From assembly GCA_016778985.1 (NCBI GenBank), contig JADHOM010000003.1, positions 48,768-112,767 on the forward strand: a stretch of 64,000 nucleotides of DNA, read 5' to 3'. The stretch's first letter is position 1; every line of letters begins with the position of its first letter. A model generated the notes under the pieces. The model saw only the letters and a program-made list of their open reading frames with translations. It ran no database searches and was not told the DNA's origin. This DNA comes from Alphaproteobacteria bacterium (lineage in GTDB: Bacteria > Pseudomonadota > Alphaproteobacteria > Puniceispirillales > UBA1172). Positions 45,038-53,902 of the stretch are shown here, one piece after another. The position numbers were made by a program, and so were the translations under genes.

Positions 45038-46155
45038 TTTTGATCTTTTGGCCTATTTAATACTGATTTTGGGCCAAGGGGATGATCAGCTTGTGGATAG
45101 GGATGGTGATGATGATCGTGCCCGTGATCATGTGAGTGATGATGATCATGATGATGATCTGCCTTTAGCCGACATTCCCCTGTACAGAAAGTTGTACAGA
45201 GCTGACAATCCTCAACATTACTACCGGGTGCCGATACGCCTTTGCCTTCAACATGATTATGATGGCTTTCCTGGGGTAACCCAACCTCATCTTCAAAGCC
45301 GAGAACAGCACTACGGTATTTACACATTGAGCAGTTCATATTGTTCGATCCATTTAAGATTTCATGAACACGCTCAACAAAGGTTTCAATGACCTGATCA
45401 TGATCATTAAGATATCCGGCCTTAACAAATGAGATATCGGGGTGACGTTCAGCAACAGCATCGGTGAAGCCATAAATCCGGTCAATCAGTATCCCTGAAA
45501 ACAGAAAATATGGAAACACCACAATCCTTTTGAAGCCAAGCTTTGTCACATTTTCAAGACATGGCTCAACCAGTGGAAAGGTGACACCAGAAAACCCTGT
45601 CTCACACCAGCCAAGCCCCAGACTTTCCACCAGCATCCGCGCTACTTTTGCGACATTGGAATTGGCATCAGGATCAGAAGACCCACGCCCAATAACAACA
45701 AGACAAGTATCATGACGCGCCACCACACCTTCGGCTTTATCGGCGGCATCAAGCGCTTCCGTGACACGATCACCTGCGGCTTTCAGCATTTTCAGATCAA
45801 TCGCCAGCTCACGCCCATATTGGATGGTGATATCATTTTGGGCAGCATAGGTATTAAGCACAGACGGGATATCATTTTTGGCATGACCCGCCGCAAATAG
45901 CATTCCCGGCACCGCCAGCACATGATTAACGCCCTGTTCTTTTAATTTGTCTAAGCCGGTTTTAATCACTGGCGTTGCAAACTCAAGATAGCCATATTCT
46001 ACTGGCCAGTCAGGAAAATAGGCAGGCAATTTTTCAGACAATACCGCAAACTCGGCAACGGCAGATTTTGACCGACTGCCATGACCACAGATCATGACCC
46101 CATATTTCGGCTGTTGTGATGTTGGTTGCTCAGCTTGTGACATAATTATCCTCAC
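45034..46155 (-). CDS. cbiX: Long-form sirohydrochlorin cobaltochelatase CbiX, with Cys clusters and His-rich tail
   Basis: CbiX inserts cobalt into sirohydrochlorin in the early-cobalt route. This 373-residue long form has two chelatase halves; the metal-site histidines are H25 (CGHGSRSK) and H91 (AAGHAKNDIP). Beyond residue ~270 comes MNCSMC (M273, C275, C278), matching the MxCxxC motif that holds a 4Fe-4S centre in Bacillus CbiX-L. A second cluster is C317, C320, C324, C328. The tail (~334-351) is almost all His and Asp and should bind or store metal. The start may be M5, four codons in. It is coupled to cobH by a 4-base overlap. Confidence 0.9.
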   Translation of the reverse strand: MRIIMSQAEQPTSQQPKYGVMICGHGSRSKSAVAEFAVLSEKLPAYFPDWPVEYGYLEFATPVIKTGLDKLKEQGVNHVLAVPGMLFAAGHAKNDIPSVLNTYAAQNDITIQYGRELAIDLKMLKAAGDRVTEALDAADKAEGVVARHDTCLVVIGRGSSDPDANSNVAKVARMLVESLGLGWCETGFSGVTFPLVEPCLENVTKLGFKRIVVFPYFLFSGILIDRIYGFTDAVAERHPDISFVKAGYLNDHDQVIETFVERVHEILNGSNNMNCSMCKYRSAVLGFEDEVGLPQESHHNHVEGKGVSAPGSNVEDCQLCTTFCTGECRLKADHHHDHHHSHDHGHDHHHHPYPQADHPLGPKSVLNRPKDQN

Positions 46156-46167
46156 ATAGTAAAAAAA

Positions 46168-46461
46168 TTAAGATATGGCAGGGGTCGCTTCACCAGTGCC
46201 TTGATTAGCCGCGTCTATACCATCTTCAACGCCATCTTCAGGGCTGTCTTCAACGCCATCTTCAGGGCTATCTTCATCCGCTGTCTTGTCGCCAGTGCGC
46301 AGAATACCCCATAGCACCGCGCCAGCACCAGTCGCTGCTAATCCTGCAAGCCCGATCAGATGCCCATGCCCAGCCAGATCACCAATATGCCCAATATGCG
46401 CAAAGGCTAGTTTCGGCGCCGCCACCATTACCAGCGTTAAAGCCATTTTTGAATATGTCAT
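46168..46461 (-). CDS. Small secreted/membrane protein preceding cbiX, unknown function
   Basis: This 97-residue protein begins with a signal-like hydrophobic segment ending in LAFA (around residue 21), then a short His/Gly-rich stretch (HIGHIGDLAGHGHLIG), one likely membrane helix (~36-53), and a highly acidic tail with EDSPEDGV repeated. Its histidines and its place as first gene of the operon with cbiX, 12 bases upstream, suggest a role in cobalt handling. I recall similar small proteins beside alphaproteobacterial B12 operons but cannot assign a family safely. Confidence 0.65.
   Translation of the reverse strand: MTYSKMALTLVMVAAPKLAFAHIGHIGDLAGHGHLIGLAGLAATGAGAVLWGILRTGDKTADEDSPEDGVEDSPEDGVEDGIDAANQGTGEATPAIS
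46224..46271. repeat. 24-base tandem duplication in the small ORF before cbiX
   Basis: CTTCAACGCCATCTTCAGGG plus four bases occurs twice in a row with a single difference. It is in frame and encodes the repeated acidic EDSPEDGV segment. Confidence 0.85.
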
Positions 46462-46717
46462 AGTATTATCCTTCCACTTGCTTGAGAACTATGTCAGCGA
46501 AAGGTGGATTGCTAATTAAGAACGTCATACGCCAAGATATAAGCCTTAATCACATGGCCTAACAGGCATCACTTTATTAACAACGGGCCTTGGCTAAAGC
46601 TCTCACAGTTTTGTAAGTCCGCCGCACCAAGATCTATTCCACCTTGTCAAACAAGGAACCCAGTGCCTTTGGTATAATATGGATTGGAATTGTCAGCAAT
46701 CAATTTATAAAGGAGAT
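46462..46717. other. Divergent promoter region between the cbiX operon and cobD
   Basis: This 256-base gap separates the long leftward cob operon from cobD. A TATAAT at about 46672-46677 points rightward to cobD but lacks a well-spaced -35. I looked here for a cobalamin riboswitch and found neither the conserved GCCACTG-type B12 box nor the surrounding helices on either strand. Confidence 0.5.
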
Positions 46718-47767
46718 ATGATAGCCTTTGCTGAAATCATTATTTTTGCCATCCCATTAGCGATAGCGACTCGCGCGCTCATCCTTGCTGTTGCGTTGGC
46801 CGCCGACGCGATGATAGGTGAGCCCGGTATATTATGGCGGCACATGCCGCATCCGGTGGTGATCTTTGGCCGCTTGATAAAAACCATCAGCGCATCTTGG
46901 CATTCATCGCATATTTCAGGATATCGCCGCCGCTGCCGTGGTCTAGCGGCTATTATCCTGCTTGTTCTTATCGCTATTCTAGGAGGGTCAGGGCTTGCCG
47001 CTTTGGCTAAAGTGATCGGCGATATAACAGATATCGGCGCATGGCCTGTCATCATAACAGAGGCTATACTTGTGACGATATTATTAGCTGGGCGCAGCCT
47101 AGATCAGCATGTCCGGCACGTCGCACATGCGCTCAATTCCGCATCAGGGCAAGATGACCTGACCGCCGCCCGGCAAGCAGTTTCTATGATTGTTGGCCGT
47201 AATCCTGATCAACTAGATGCGTCAGCAATTTGTCGTGCCAGTATAGAAACAACAGCCGAAAACCTGTCTGATGGTGTTGTCGCGCCAGCGCTATATTACC
47301 TGCTTCTGGGTCTGCCCGGTATCATTGGCTATAAAATGATCAATACCGCCGATAGCATGATAGGATATAAATCGGCACGCTGGCTCGCCTTTGGCTGGGC
47401 TGCGGCAAGGCTTGATGATGTTGCTAATCTGCTGCCTGCGCGAATAACCGGATGGCTTATTGTGGTCGCTGCTTTATTACCGCAACCGGCAAATGCGGCG
47501 CGTGCTTTACGCATTATGTGGCGGGATGCAAGGCTACATCGCTCACCCAATGCTGGCTGGCCAGAAGCGGCTCTGGCTGGCGCATTGAACATTGTGTTAG
47601 CAGGTCCCAGAAAATACGGCGCCAGAATGTCAACAGATATGCCACTTAACTGCAGAGGCCGTATTGCTGCAAGTGCTGATATCTATTTAGCCCTAAATTT
47701 TTTGTGGCGGGTGACCGCCATCATTATCATAAGCTTGCTTGTGATCGGGTTTTGGGCCTATCTTTAG
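46718..47767 (+). CDS. cobD: Adenosylcobinamide-phosphate synthase CobD/CbiB
   Basis: CobD/CbiB attaches aminopropanol (or its phosphate) to adenosylcobyric acid, giving cobinamide (phosphate). From this ATG the protein is 349 residues and strongly hydrophobic. Signatures are ADAMIGEPGILWRHMPHPVV near the N-terminus, RASIETTAENLSDGVVAP, and MINTADSMIGYKS. A preceding AAGGAG supports this start, though its spacing is short; an upstream ATG at 46679 overlaps the TATAAT element and is less likely. It is transcribed alone, converging on cobQ. Confidence 0.93.
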   Translation: MIAFAEIIIFAIPLAIATRALILAVALAADAMIGEPGILWRHMPHPVVIFGRLIKTISASWHSSHISGYRRRCRGLAAIILLVLIAILGGSGLAALAKVIGDITDIGAWPVIITEAILVTILLAGRSLDQHVRHVAHALNSASGQDDLTAARQAVSMIVGRNPDQLDASAICRASIETTAENLSDGVVAPALYYLLLGLPGIIGYKMINTADSMIGYKSARWLAFGWAAARLDDVANLLPARITGWLIVVAALLPQPANAARALRIMWRDARLHRSPNAGWPEAALAGALNIVLAGPRKYGARMSTDMPLNCRGRIAASADIYLALNFLWRVTAIIIISLLVIGFWAYL

Positions 47768-47769
47768 CC

Positions 47770-47793
47770 ATATCTCTAAATGGGAAGAGATAT
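47770..47793. terminator. Inverted repeat between convergent cobD and cobQ
   Basis: ATATCTCT (47770-47777) pairs perfectly with AGAGATAT (47786-47793) around an eight-base loop, located between the two convergent stops. It lacks a T-run, so it is only a plausible bidirectional terminator. Confidence 0.4.
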
Positions 47794-47812
47794 CTGAAGC
47801 AATGATGTTGGC

Positions 47813-49369
47813 CTAAAGCCCAGCGATACGTGCAATTGCATCCAGATCAGCATGTTCCGCCAGATGATCAGCAAGCTGATCTAATGTCTGATCAATCTGA
47901 TCTTCAAAGATGATCTGACTAGCTGATCGGCCTTGCCGTTGCAGCCATGCCGACCGAAACGTATCACTTGCAAAAAGCCCATGCATATAGCATCCGGCAA
48001 TTTGTCCATCGGGGCTAGTTGCACCATCTGTTGTTATGCCTTGACGCCCCTTAATATCACGAATCATAGGGGTTGCCGTATCACGGCCTGTGGTCTGGCC
48101 TAAATGTATCTCATAGCCAGCAATAGCCGCACCAGTTTGGCTCTCAATACCGCTTGTATGGGTAAGCGTTTTCTCATCTGTCAGTGTCGTTTCAATGTCT
48201 AGGAGACCAAGACCATCAACGCTGCCAGCTATGCCTTCAATGCCGTTTGGATCATGAATAACCTTGCCCAGCATCTGATAGCCGCCACATAATCCGATCA
48301 CCGCCTTACCATGACGGCACAACATCATCAGGTCTTGATCCCAGCCTTGCTGGCGCAGAAACTGGAGATCAGCAATCGTTGATTTTGATCCAGGAAGCAA
48401 TACCAAATCCGTATCCAGTGGTAATGGCTCACCTGGTTTAACTAATGTCACGCGGAAACCAGGGTCTTGGCTCAATGGATCAAGATCATCAAAATTAGCA
48501 ATACGGCGAAGGATCGGAACAGCGACATGGCAGGTGTCGGGGTTAGCGGACTGGCAAGCTTTGTTTTCCAGATCAAGGATATCTTCGGCAGGCAAGCGCG
48601 TGGCGGCACCGAACCATGGCAAAATCCCTAGACCTTGCCAGCCTGTTCGCGCCGAAATAATATCCATCCCATCCGCAAATAGACTCGTATCACCGCGAAA
48701 CTTATTAATCAAAAAGCCTTTTATCCGTTGCTTTTCAGATGGCTCAAGCACCGCATGCGTTCCGACTAATGAGGCAATAACACCGCCGCGATCAATATCC
48801 CCCACAAGGATAACAGGCACATCGGCTTCTTCTGCAAAGCCCATATTGGCCAGATCACCTTGCCGCAGATTGACCTCAGCCGGGCTCCCCGCGCCCTCAA
48901 TAATGATGAGGTCAGCTTTCGCCTCAAGCCTTCTGAAACTTTCCATGACTTTCGGCATTAAGCTCGCTTTATGGGTGCCATATTCGGCGGCGCGCATCGT
49001 CCCATAGCGTTCCCCTTGGACAATAATCTGCGCCCCTGTATCGGTTTCCGGCTTTAATAAAACAGGGTTCATATCTGATAGCGCATCGGTTTTTGCGGCA
49101 CGCGCTTGCAGAGCCTGAGCCCGGCCAATCTCACCCTGATCAGAAGTCACCGCCGCATTATTAGACATATTCTGCGGCTTGAACGGCATCACGGTTAATC
49201 CTTGGTTAGCAAAATAGCGGCATAAACCAGCTACTAGCACAGATTTCCCAACATTTGAGCCGGCGCCCTGAATCATAATTTTGGGAATCATAATTTTGGG
49301 AATCATAATTTTGGGAATCATAATTTTGGAACCATTATTTTGGCCATCATGATTAGAATTCCACGCCAA
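47813..49369 (-). CDS. cobQ: Cobyric acid synthase CobQ/CbiP
   Basis: CobQ amidates the b, d, e and g side chains of adenosylcobyrinic acid a,c-diamide. The P-loop is QGAGSNVGKS (34-43 from this start), followed by LPFKPQNMSNNA-like VMPFKPQNMSN. The glutaminase cysteine sits in GLCGGYQMLG. The 518-residue reading begins at a TTG overlapping cobO by 17 bases. Its N-terminus contains four KIMIP/Q repeats from a 15-base tandem repeat, each providing an ATG (49321, 49306, 49291, 49276). Normal CobQ starts close to the MIQG of the last copy, so the true start is uncertain. Confidence 0.92.
   Translation of the reverse strand: MAWNSNHDGQNNGSKIMIPKIMIPKIMIPKIMIQGAGSNVGKSVLVAGLCRYFANQGLTVMPFKPQNMSNNAAVTSDQGEIGRAQALQARAAKTDALSDMNPVLLKPETDTGAQIIVQGERYGTMRAAEYGTHKASLMPKVMESFRRLEAKADLIIIEGAGSPAEVNLRQGDLANMGFAEEADVPVILVGDIDRGGVIASLVGTHAVLEPSEKQRIKGFLINKFRGDTSLFADGMDIISARTGWQGLGILPWFGAATRLPAEDILDLENKACQSANPDTCHVAVPILRRIANFDDLDPLSQDPGFRVTLVKPGEPLPLDTDLVLLPGSKSTIADLQFLRQQGWDQDLMMLCRHGKAVIGLCGGYQMLGKVIHDPNGIEGIAGSVDGLGLLDIETTLTDEKTLTHTSGIESQTGAAIAGYEIHLGQTTGRDTATPMIRDIKGRQGITTDGATSPDGQIAGCYMHGLFASDTFRSAWLQRQGRSASQIIFEDQIDQTLDQLADHLAEHADLDAIARIAGL
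49271..49330. repeat. 15-base tandem repeat, four copies, at the 5' end of cobQ
   Basis: AATCATAATTTTGGG is repeated four times end to end; the fourth unit differs at the last base. Each unit contains an in-frame ATG on the minus strand. Further decayed similarity (CATTATTTTGG) follows. Confidence 0.93.
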
Positions 49370-49970
49370 TCTGTGCCTTGATACCTGATCGAAAGGGATG
49401 CTTGATCAGCGTCATTTCTGTCACCAAATCGGCAATCTCAATAAGTTCATCACTGGCATTGCGGCCAGTCAAAACTACATGCGTCATCACCGGCTTCTCT
49501 GTTTTCAGGAAGTCAATGACCTCTCTTGTGTCGATATAGCCATAACGCATCGCAATATTAATCTCATCCAATAGCACCAATCTGTTATTGCTGTCGCGGA
49601 TCAGCTCTTTAGCCTTCTCCCACGCTGCGGTGGCGGCGGCGATATCGCGTTCTTTATCTTGGGTTTCCCATGTAAACCCCTCACCCATTGTGTGAAAAGC
49701 GCATATATCAGAAAACCTAGCCATGATCAGGTCACGTTCGCCGGTCGATAATCCGCCCTTGATAAATTGCACCACTGCTGAGGGCAGGCCATGTGCGATA
49801 CAGCGGAATACCATGCCAAAGGCGGCGGATGACTTGCCCTTGCCCTTCCCGGTATGGACAATGATCAATCCCTTTTCTTCGGTTTTTGTCGACATGATAC
49901 GGTCGCGTGCCGCTTTTTTCTTCGCCATTTTTGAATTATGGCGAGTGATGTCATCATCTTGATTAGTCAT
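49353..49970 (-). CDS. cobO: Cob(I)yrinic acid a,c-diamide adenosyltransferase CobO/BtuR
   Basis: CobO transfers the adenosyl group of ATP to the cobalt of cob(I)yrinic acid a,c-diamide. The 205-residue protein has the CobA/BtuR-type P-loop HTGKGKGKSS at 39-48, then AVVQFIKGG and LVLLDEINIAMRYGY. The N-terminal ~28 residues are polar and basic, as usual in the family. It follows cobN by 18 bases and overlaps the longest cobQ reading. Confidence 0.95.
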   Translation of the reverse strand: MTNQDDDITRHNSKMAKKKAARDRIMSTKTEEKGLIIVHTGKGKGKSSAAFGMVFRCIAHGLPSAVVQFIKGGLSTGERDLIMARFSDICAFHTMGEGFTWETQDKERDIAAATAAWEKAKELIRDSNNRLVLLDEINIAMRYGYIDTREVIDFLKTEKPVMTHVVLTGRNASDELIEIADLVTEMTLIKHPFRSGIKAQIGVEF

Positions 49971-49988
49971 GATATCCTCACATGTTAC

Positions 49989-52900
49989 TTACTCAGGCAT
50001 AGATGTATTGTGACCCGAATTCGCTTTTCTTGCTAGTGTTTCCGCTGTCATCAGCTTTTCGACCGTGGCATTTCGTCTAGGATGCCATAATCCGCGTTCC
50101 ATCGCTTCTTGAAAACGGCTTAAGATATCTTGCCATGCGTCGGGATTTTCCTCTTTAAGGAATTGAGCGACTTCCTGATTATCAACCCAGCCGTCAAATA
50201 ATGCATCAAAATGATGATCTTTGACCTGCCGCGTTGTTGCCGCAAAAGCAAACAGATAATCTAATGTTGCGGCCATCTCAAAGGCGCCTTTATAGCCATG
50301 CCGCATCACCCCTTTTATCCATTTCGGGTTAGAGGCACGGCCACGCACAACACGTGAGATTTCCTCAGCAAGGCTTCTGATCTGTGGCCGTTCAGCGAGC
50401 GCATGATCACCCATGTAAACAGGAACATCTTGGCCTTTCAGCACCGCCACCGTTGCCGCTAAGCCACCTGCGAATTGATAATAATCATCCGAATCCAGAA
50501 TATCATGTTCACGATTATCCTGATTATGCAAAACCGCGTCGGTTGATTTTAGCCTCCGGCTTAACCCTTCATGATCAGCAACGCCCTCATCATCTTCGCC
50601 ATAGGCATAGCCGCCCCATTGAATAAAGGTCTCAGCAAAGTCTTCACGGTTTTGCCAGATGCCCTCATCAATTAATGTTTGCATGCCTGCCCCATACGCC
50701 CCCGGCATTGAGCTAAAGACACGAAACCCAGCCCGATGTTCAGCATCCTCAGCCGTCATGCCTTGGTCGATCAGATCATCACGATCACGTGCCCATCTGG
50801 CGGCAATGGGGTTATCTTGCTCTGGCTCCTCCAGACTAGCAACCGCCCGCACAGCCTTATCAAAAAGCGCTATCTGGGCCGGAAACGCGTCACGAAAAAA
50901 ACCTGATGCCCGCAACGTCACATCAACCCGTGGCCGACCAAGCACGCTGACAGGCATAACATCAAATCCAGTGACACGGCGGCTAGCGCTATCCCATTTT
51001 GGCTCAACCCCCATTAAGGCCATAGCTTGCGCCAGATCATCGCCGCCGGTTCGCATATTTGCCGTCCCCCAGACCGATAAAACAATAGCCGCCGGATAAT
51101 CACCATGATCTTGCAAATAGCGATCTAACAAGGCTTGCGCTGATGCCCAGCCTATACGCCATGCGACAGGTGAGGGCACGGCTCTTGTATCAACGGAGAA
51201 AAAATTGCGTCCTGTCGGCAGCACTTCGGGTTTGCCCCGTGTTGGTGCGCCTGATGCCCCTGCCGGAACATATCCCCCAGCTAAGCCGCGCATTAAATAA
51301 AACAGCTCATGCTCTGGTGAGGTTACGACAGCTGACCGAAGTGACGGCAAGGCATGGTCTAAGATAGCCTTGGTATGTGTCCAGTCATCAGCGGCTTGCT
51401 GGCGGCCAGAGATTAGCTCGACCGCCAACGCATTAAGCCTTTCTATGGTATCCCCATGACTGCGCCAAACGCCCAATTCTGGACGTACCAACATAGCTGG
51501 CTTTTCCCATAGCCAAACAGCCGCACGATCAGCGGTCAATGGATCAAAGCCTTCCACCATTGGCCAAATATCAGCGGCAAGAGTACGCAGAATAGATTGC
51601 CCAACGCCTGACCCATCACCACGTGGTATCCGCAAAATAGCGGTGAGCAAATCGCTTTGTTGGTCTGCTGGGGCTAGCTGACCAAAGATATGAAGCCCGT
51701 CCCTGATCTGCATATCTTTGATATCACAAAGATAATTATCCAGCTTTTGCAGCTTTTCATCATTGCTATCATCAGCATTGATCCCGCAATCAGTGGCAAG
51801 ACCAGCGATATCAGCATGTGATAAGATATCATCCATGAGGGCGTTAGTGCGCCGCGTATCAACGCCAACGGCTTCGTAATATTCATCCATACTCGCCTCA
51901 AGTTCAGCCATAACGCCATGACTATCAGCCAGCGTCATAGGCGGGGTCAAATGATCAATAATGACTGCTGCGCTCCGCCGTTTAGCTTGGCTCCCCTCAC
52001 CCGGGTCATTAACGATAAATGGATAAAAATGCGGCATTGGCCCCAAGCACACTTCGGGCAGGCAATCGGCATTTAAGGCAAGCGCCTTGCCCGGTAGCCA
52101 TTCCAGATTACCGTGTTTGCCAAGATGAATAATTGCATCAACACAAAACTCATATCGGCACCAGAAATAAAATGCCAGATAATGATGCGGCGGCGGCAAA
52201 TCTGGTGAATGATAACTGGCTTTCGGATCAATATTATATCCACGCGCTGGCTGAATTGCGATAGCAACATGCCCCATCATCACCACAGGTAAGGCAAAGC
52301 CCTGATCATCTGTATCAGGCATAAGCCCTAGCATAGGGTCGCTATCAGGTGTTCCCCAACGGTCGGTAATTTGCTTCTGCGTCGCCACAGGCAAAGCCGC
52401 AAAGCATAATTGATAGGCGGCTAGCGGCATCCATGCATCAACCTGTCGGCCGGCTATGCCGCTATTGGTTGGTCGCGACTTGATCACATCCATAAGCGTT
52501 TTGGTATCGGCAGGACATCCCGAAATATGATAGCCTTCAGATTGCAGTCTTTTCATTATCGAAATGGCACTGGCAGGCGTATCCAAACCAACACCATTGG
52601 CCAGCCGCCCATCACGATTTGGATAATTTGCCATAATCATGGCAAGGCGCATTTGTGAACGCAGCTTTTGTGCAAGGTTAAGCCAATTCTTAGCAAGCCT
52701 AGCGACCCAGTTTGCTCGCCCATCATCAGCTTCATAACGGCTCACCATAGCTTCGGTTAATGGGTCTTTCAGAGGCTCCGTTTTGAAGCCAACGGCACGG
52801 CTAATGATGCGGCCATCTAATTCTGGCAAGACAACATTCATCGCCAGATCACGGGCATTAAGCCCTGCTGATGTGCGTTGCCATTGCTGTTTTGTTGAGG

Positions 52901-53849
52901 TGCTAAAGACGATTTGAATGACCGGCGCATTAACAGCGCCAAAGGGCCCCGGTGAAACAGACGAAGCCTGTCCCGCATCCGCACCTAAATCCATATTAGA
53001 ATTGGGATCAGATACAGCAAAGCTGGTGGCGTTAAGAATAACGCCAGCGCCGGCTTGCTCTAAAAGACTGGCGGTTATACTTGCCGCCTCAGCCTCTTTC
53101 AAACTAGCCGCATAAATCGGCAAGGCACAAATGCCTTGATCACTCAATGCCGCGATCAGCGCATCAACAGGGGCGGTTTGCCCCGATTGCATCAACGCCC
53201 GATAAAACACAATTGCCGCCACCGCTTTCGGGGGATCGGCTTGACCGGCAATAGCGGTTTGCCATATCGCCTGCATATCTTGAATATCTATGGGAGATTG
53301 TTGTGGCCAATATAATCCCGCTTTTAATAAAGGTCTAGGCAAGGGCGCGTCATCAGATACGCTTATAATATCACGCATAGCGGCCAATAATGCGCTGGCA
53401 TTTGCCATGCCGCCATGATCCAGATAGGCGGCAAGCCGCGCCAGCGTCTCGGCAGGTAAGTTAGATAGACGGTCAAGTTCAGGGTCAGGGCGACCATCCC
53501 CTGGCAACATGGCGAGAGTGATGCCGTTGGCTTTAGCCATCAGCGATAATTGCTCACAGCCATAGGGCCAATAGCCTGTCCCGCCAAGCAGACGAACAAC
53601 AATAATCCGCGCTTTCGACAAGGTGTTTTGGATATAAAGATCAATGGAAAATGGATGCGAAAGGCTGAGGATATTTGCCAGACGCAGATCATCTGGCGCA
53701 AATCCAGCTTGCTGTGCCGCCTCAGCCAAGAGGCTTATCTCACTATCGGCGGCGGTCAGAACAACCATATCAGCAGGCGACTGATTCAAATCAACCGCCT
53801 CACCGCTGGCATAAAGATCACCAGATTGTTCTATCTTCAGAAGATGCAT
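49989..53849 (-). CDS. cobN: Cobaltochelatase large subunit CobN
   Basis: CobN is the large subunit of the ATP-dependent chelatase that inserts cobalt into hydrogenobyrinic acid a,c-diamide late in the aerobic route, working with CobS and CobT. The 1,286-residue length and the core segment IIHLGKHGNLEWLPGKALAL near residue 575 fit CobN/ChlH-type chelatases. Adjacent cobW and cobO favour CobN over BchH. No cobS or cobT occurs in the window, so its AAA partner must be elsewhere, perhaps a ChlI/ChlD-like pair. Confidence 0.93.
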   Translation of the reverse strand: MHLLKIEQSGDLYASGEAVDLNQSPADMVVLTAADSEISLLAEAAQQAGFAPDDLRLANILSLSHPFSIDLYIQNTLSKARIIVVRLLGGTGYWPYGCEQLSLMAKANGITLAMLPGDGRPDPELDRLSNLPAETLARLAAYLDHGGMANASALLAAMRDIISVSDDAPLPRPLLKAGLYWPQQSPIDIQDMQAIWQTAIAGQADPPKAVAAIVFYRALMQSGQTAPVDALIAALSDQGICALPIYAASLKEAEAASITASLLEQAGAGVILNATSFAVSDPNSNMDLGADAGQASSVSPGPFGAVNAPVIQIVFSTSTKQQWQRTSAGLNARDLAMNVVLPELDGRIISRAVGFKTEPLKDPLTEAMVSRYEADDGRANWVARLAKNWLNLAQKLRSQMRLAMIMANYPNRDGRLANGVGLDTPASAISIMKRLQSEGYHISGCPADTKTLMDVIKSRPTNSGIAGRQVDAWMPLAAYQLCFAALPVATQKQITDRWGTPDSDPMLGLMPDTDDQGFALPVVMMGHVAIAIQPARGYNIDPKASYHSPDLPPPHHYLAFYFWCRYEFCVDAIIHLGKHGNLEWLPGKALALNADCLPEVCLGPMPHFYPFIVNDPGEGSQAKRRSAAVIIDHLTPPMTLADSHGVMAELEASMDEYYEAVGVDTRRTNALMDDILSHADIAGLATDCGINADDSNDEKLQKLDNYLCDIKDMQIRDGLHIFGQLAPADQQSDLLTAILRIPRGDGSGVGQSILRTLAADIWPMVEGFDPLTADRAAVWLWEKPAMLVRPELGVWRSHGDTIERLNALAVELISGRQQAADDWTHTKAILDHALPSLRSAVVTSPEHELFYLMRGLAGGYVPAGASGAPTRGKPEVLPTGRNFFSVDTRAVPSPVAWRIGWASAQALLDRYLQDHGDYPAAIVLSVWGTANMRTGGDDLAQAMALMGVEPKWDSASRRVTGFDVMPVSVLGRPRVDVTLRASGFFRDAFPAQIALFDKAVRAVASLEEPEQDNPIAARWARDRDDLIDQGMTAEDAEHRAGFRVFSSMPGAYGAGMQTLIDEGIWQNREDFAETFIQWGGYAYGEDDEGVADHEGLSRRLKSTDAVLHNQDNREHDILDSDDYYQFAGGLAATVAVLKGQDVPVYMGDHALAERPQIRSLAEEISRVVRGRASNPKWIKGVMRHGYKGAFEMAATLDYLFAFAATTRQVKDHHFDALFDGWVDNQEVAQFLKEENPDAWQDILSRFQEAMERGLWHPRRNATVEKLMTAETLARKANSGHNTSMPE

Positions 53850-53872
53850 TTAGCCCTCGCGGTTACAGCCAT

Positions 53873-53902
53873 TAGGATTATAGGCCTTAGGATTATAGGC
53901 CT
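53873..53902. repeat. 15-base perfect tandem duplication between cobW and cobN
   Basis: TAGGATTATAGGCCT occurs twice in a row in the 81-base spacer between the cobW stop and the cobN start. Partly decayed relatives (GGTTAAGGCC, GGTTACGG) flank it. It is noncoding, yet has the same period as the coding repeats in lspA and cobQ. Confidence 0.88.

Noticed and set aside
45048..45392. A 114-residue plus-strand reading frame inside cbiX
   Set aside because: It is the shadow of the Asp/His-rich cbiX tail, with low-complexity content and no ribosome-binding site.
46462..46717. Possible cobalamin riboswitch upstream of the cbiX operon or cobD (a CAGTGCC near 46660 caught the eye)
   Set aside because: No GCCACTG-type B12 box and no matching helices on either strand; the same holds for the cbiD/cobA and cobW upstream regions.
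49989..53849. CobN-like gene as magnesium chelatase BchH of a phototroph
   Set aside because: Flanked by cobW and cobO with no bacteriochlorophyll genes in the window.
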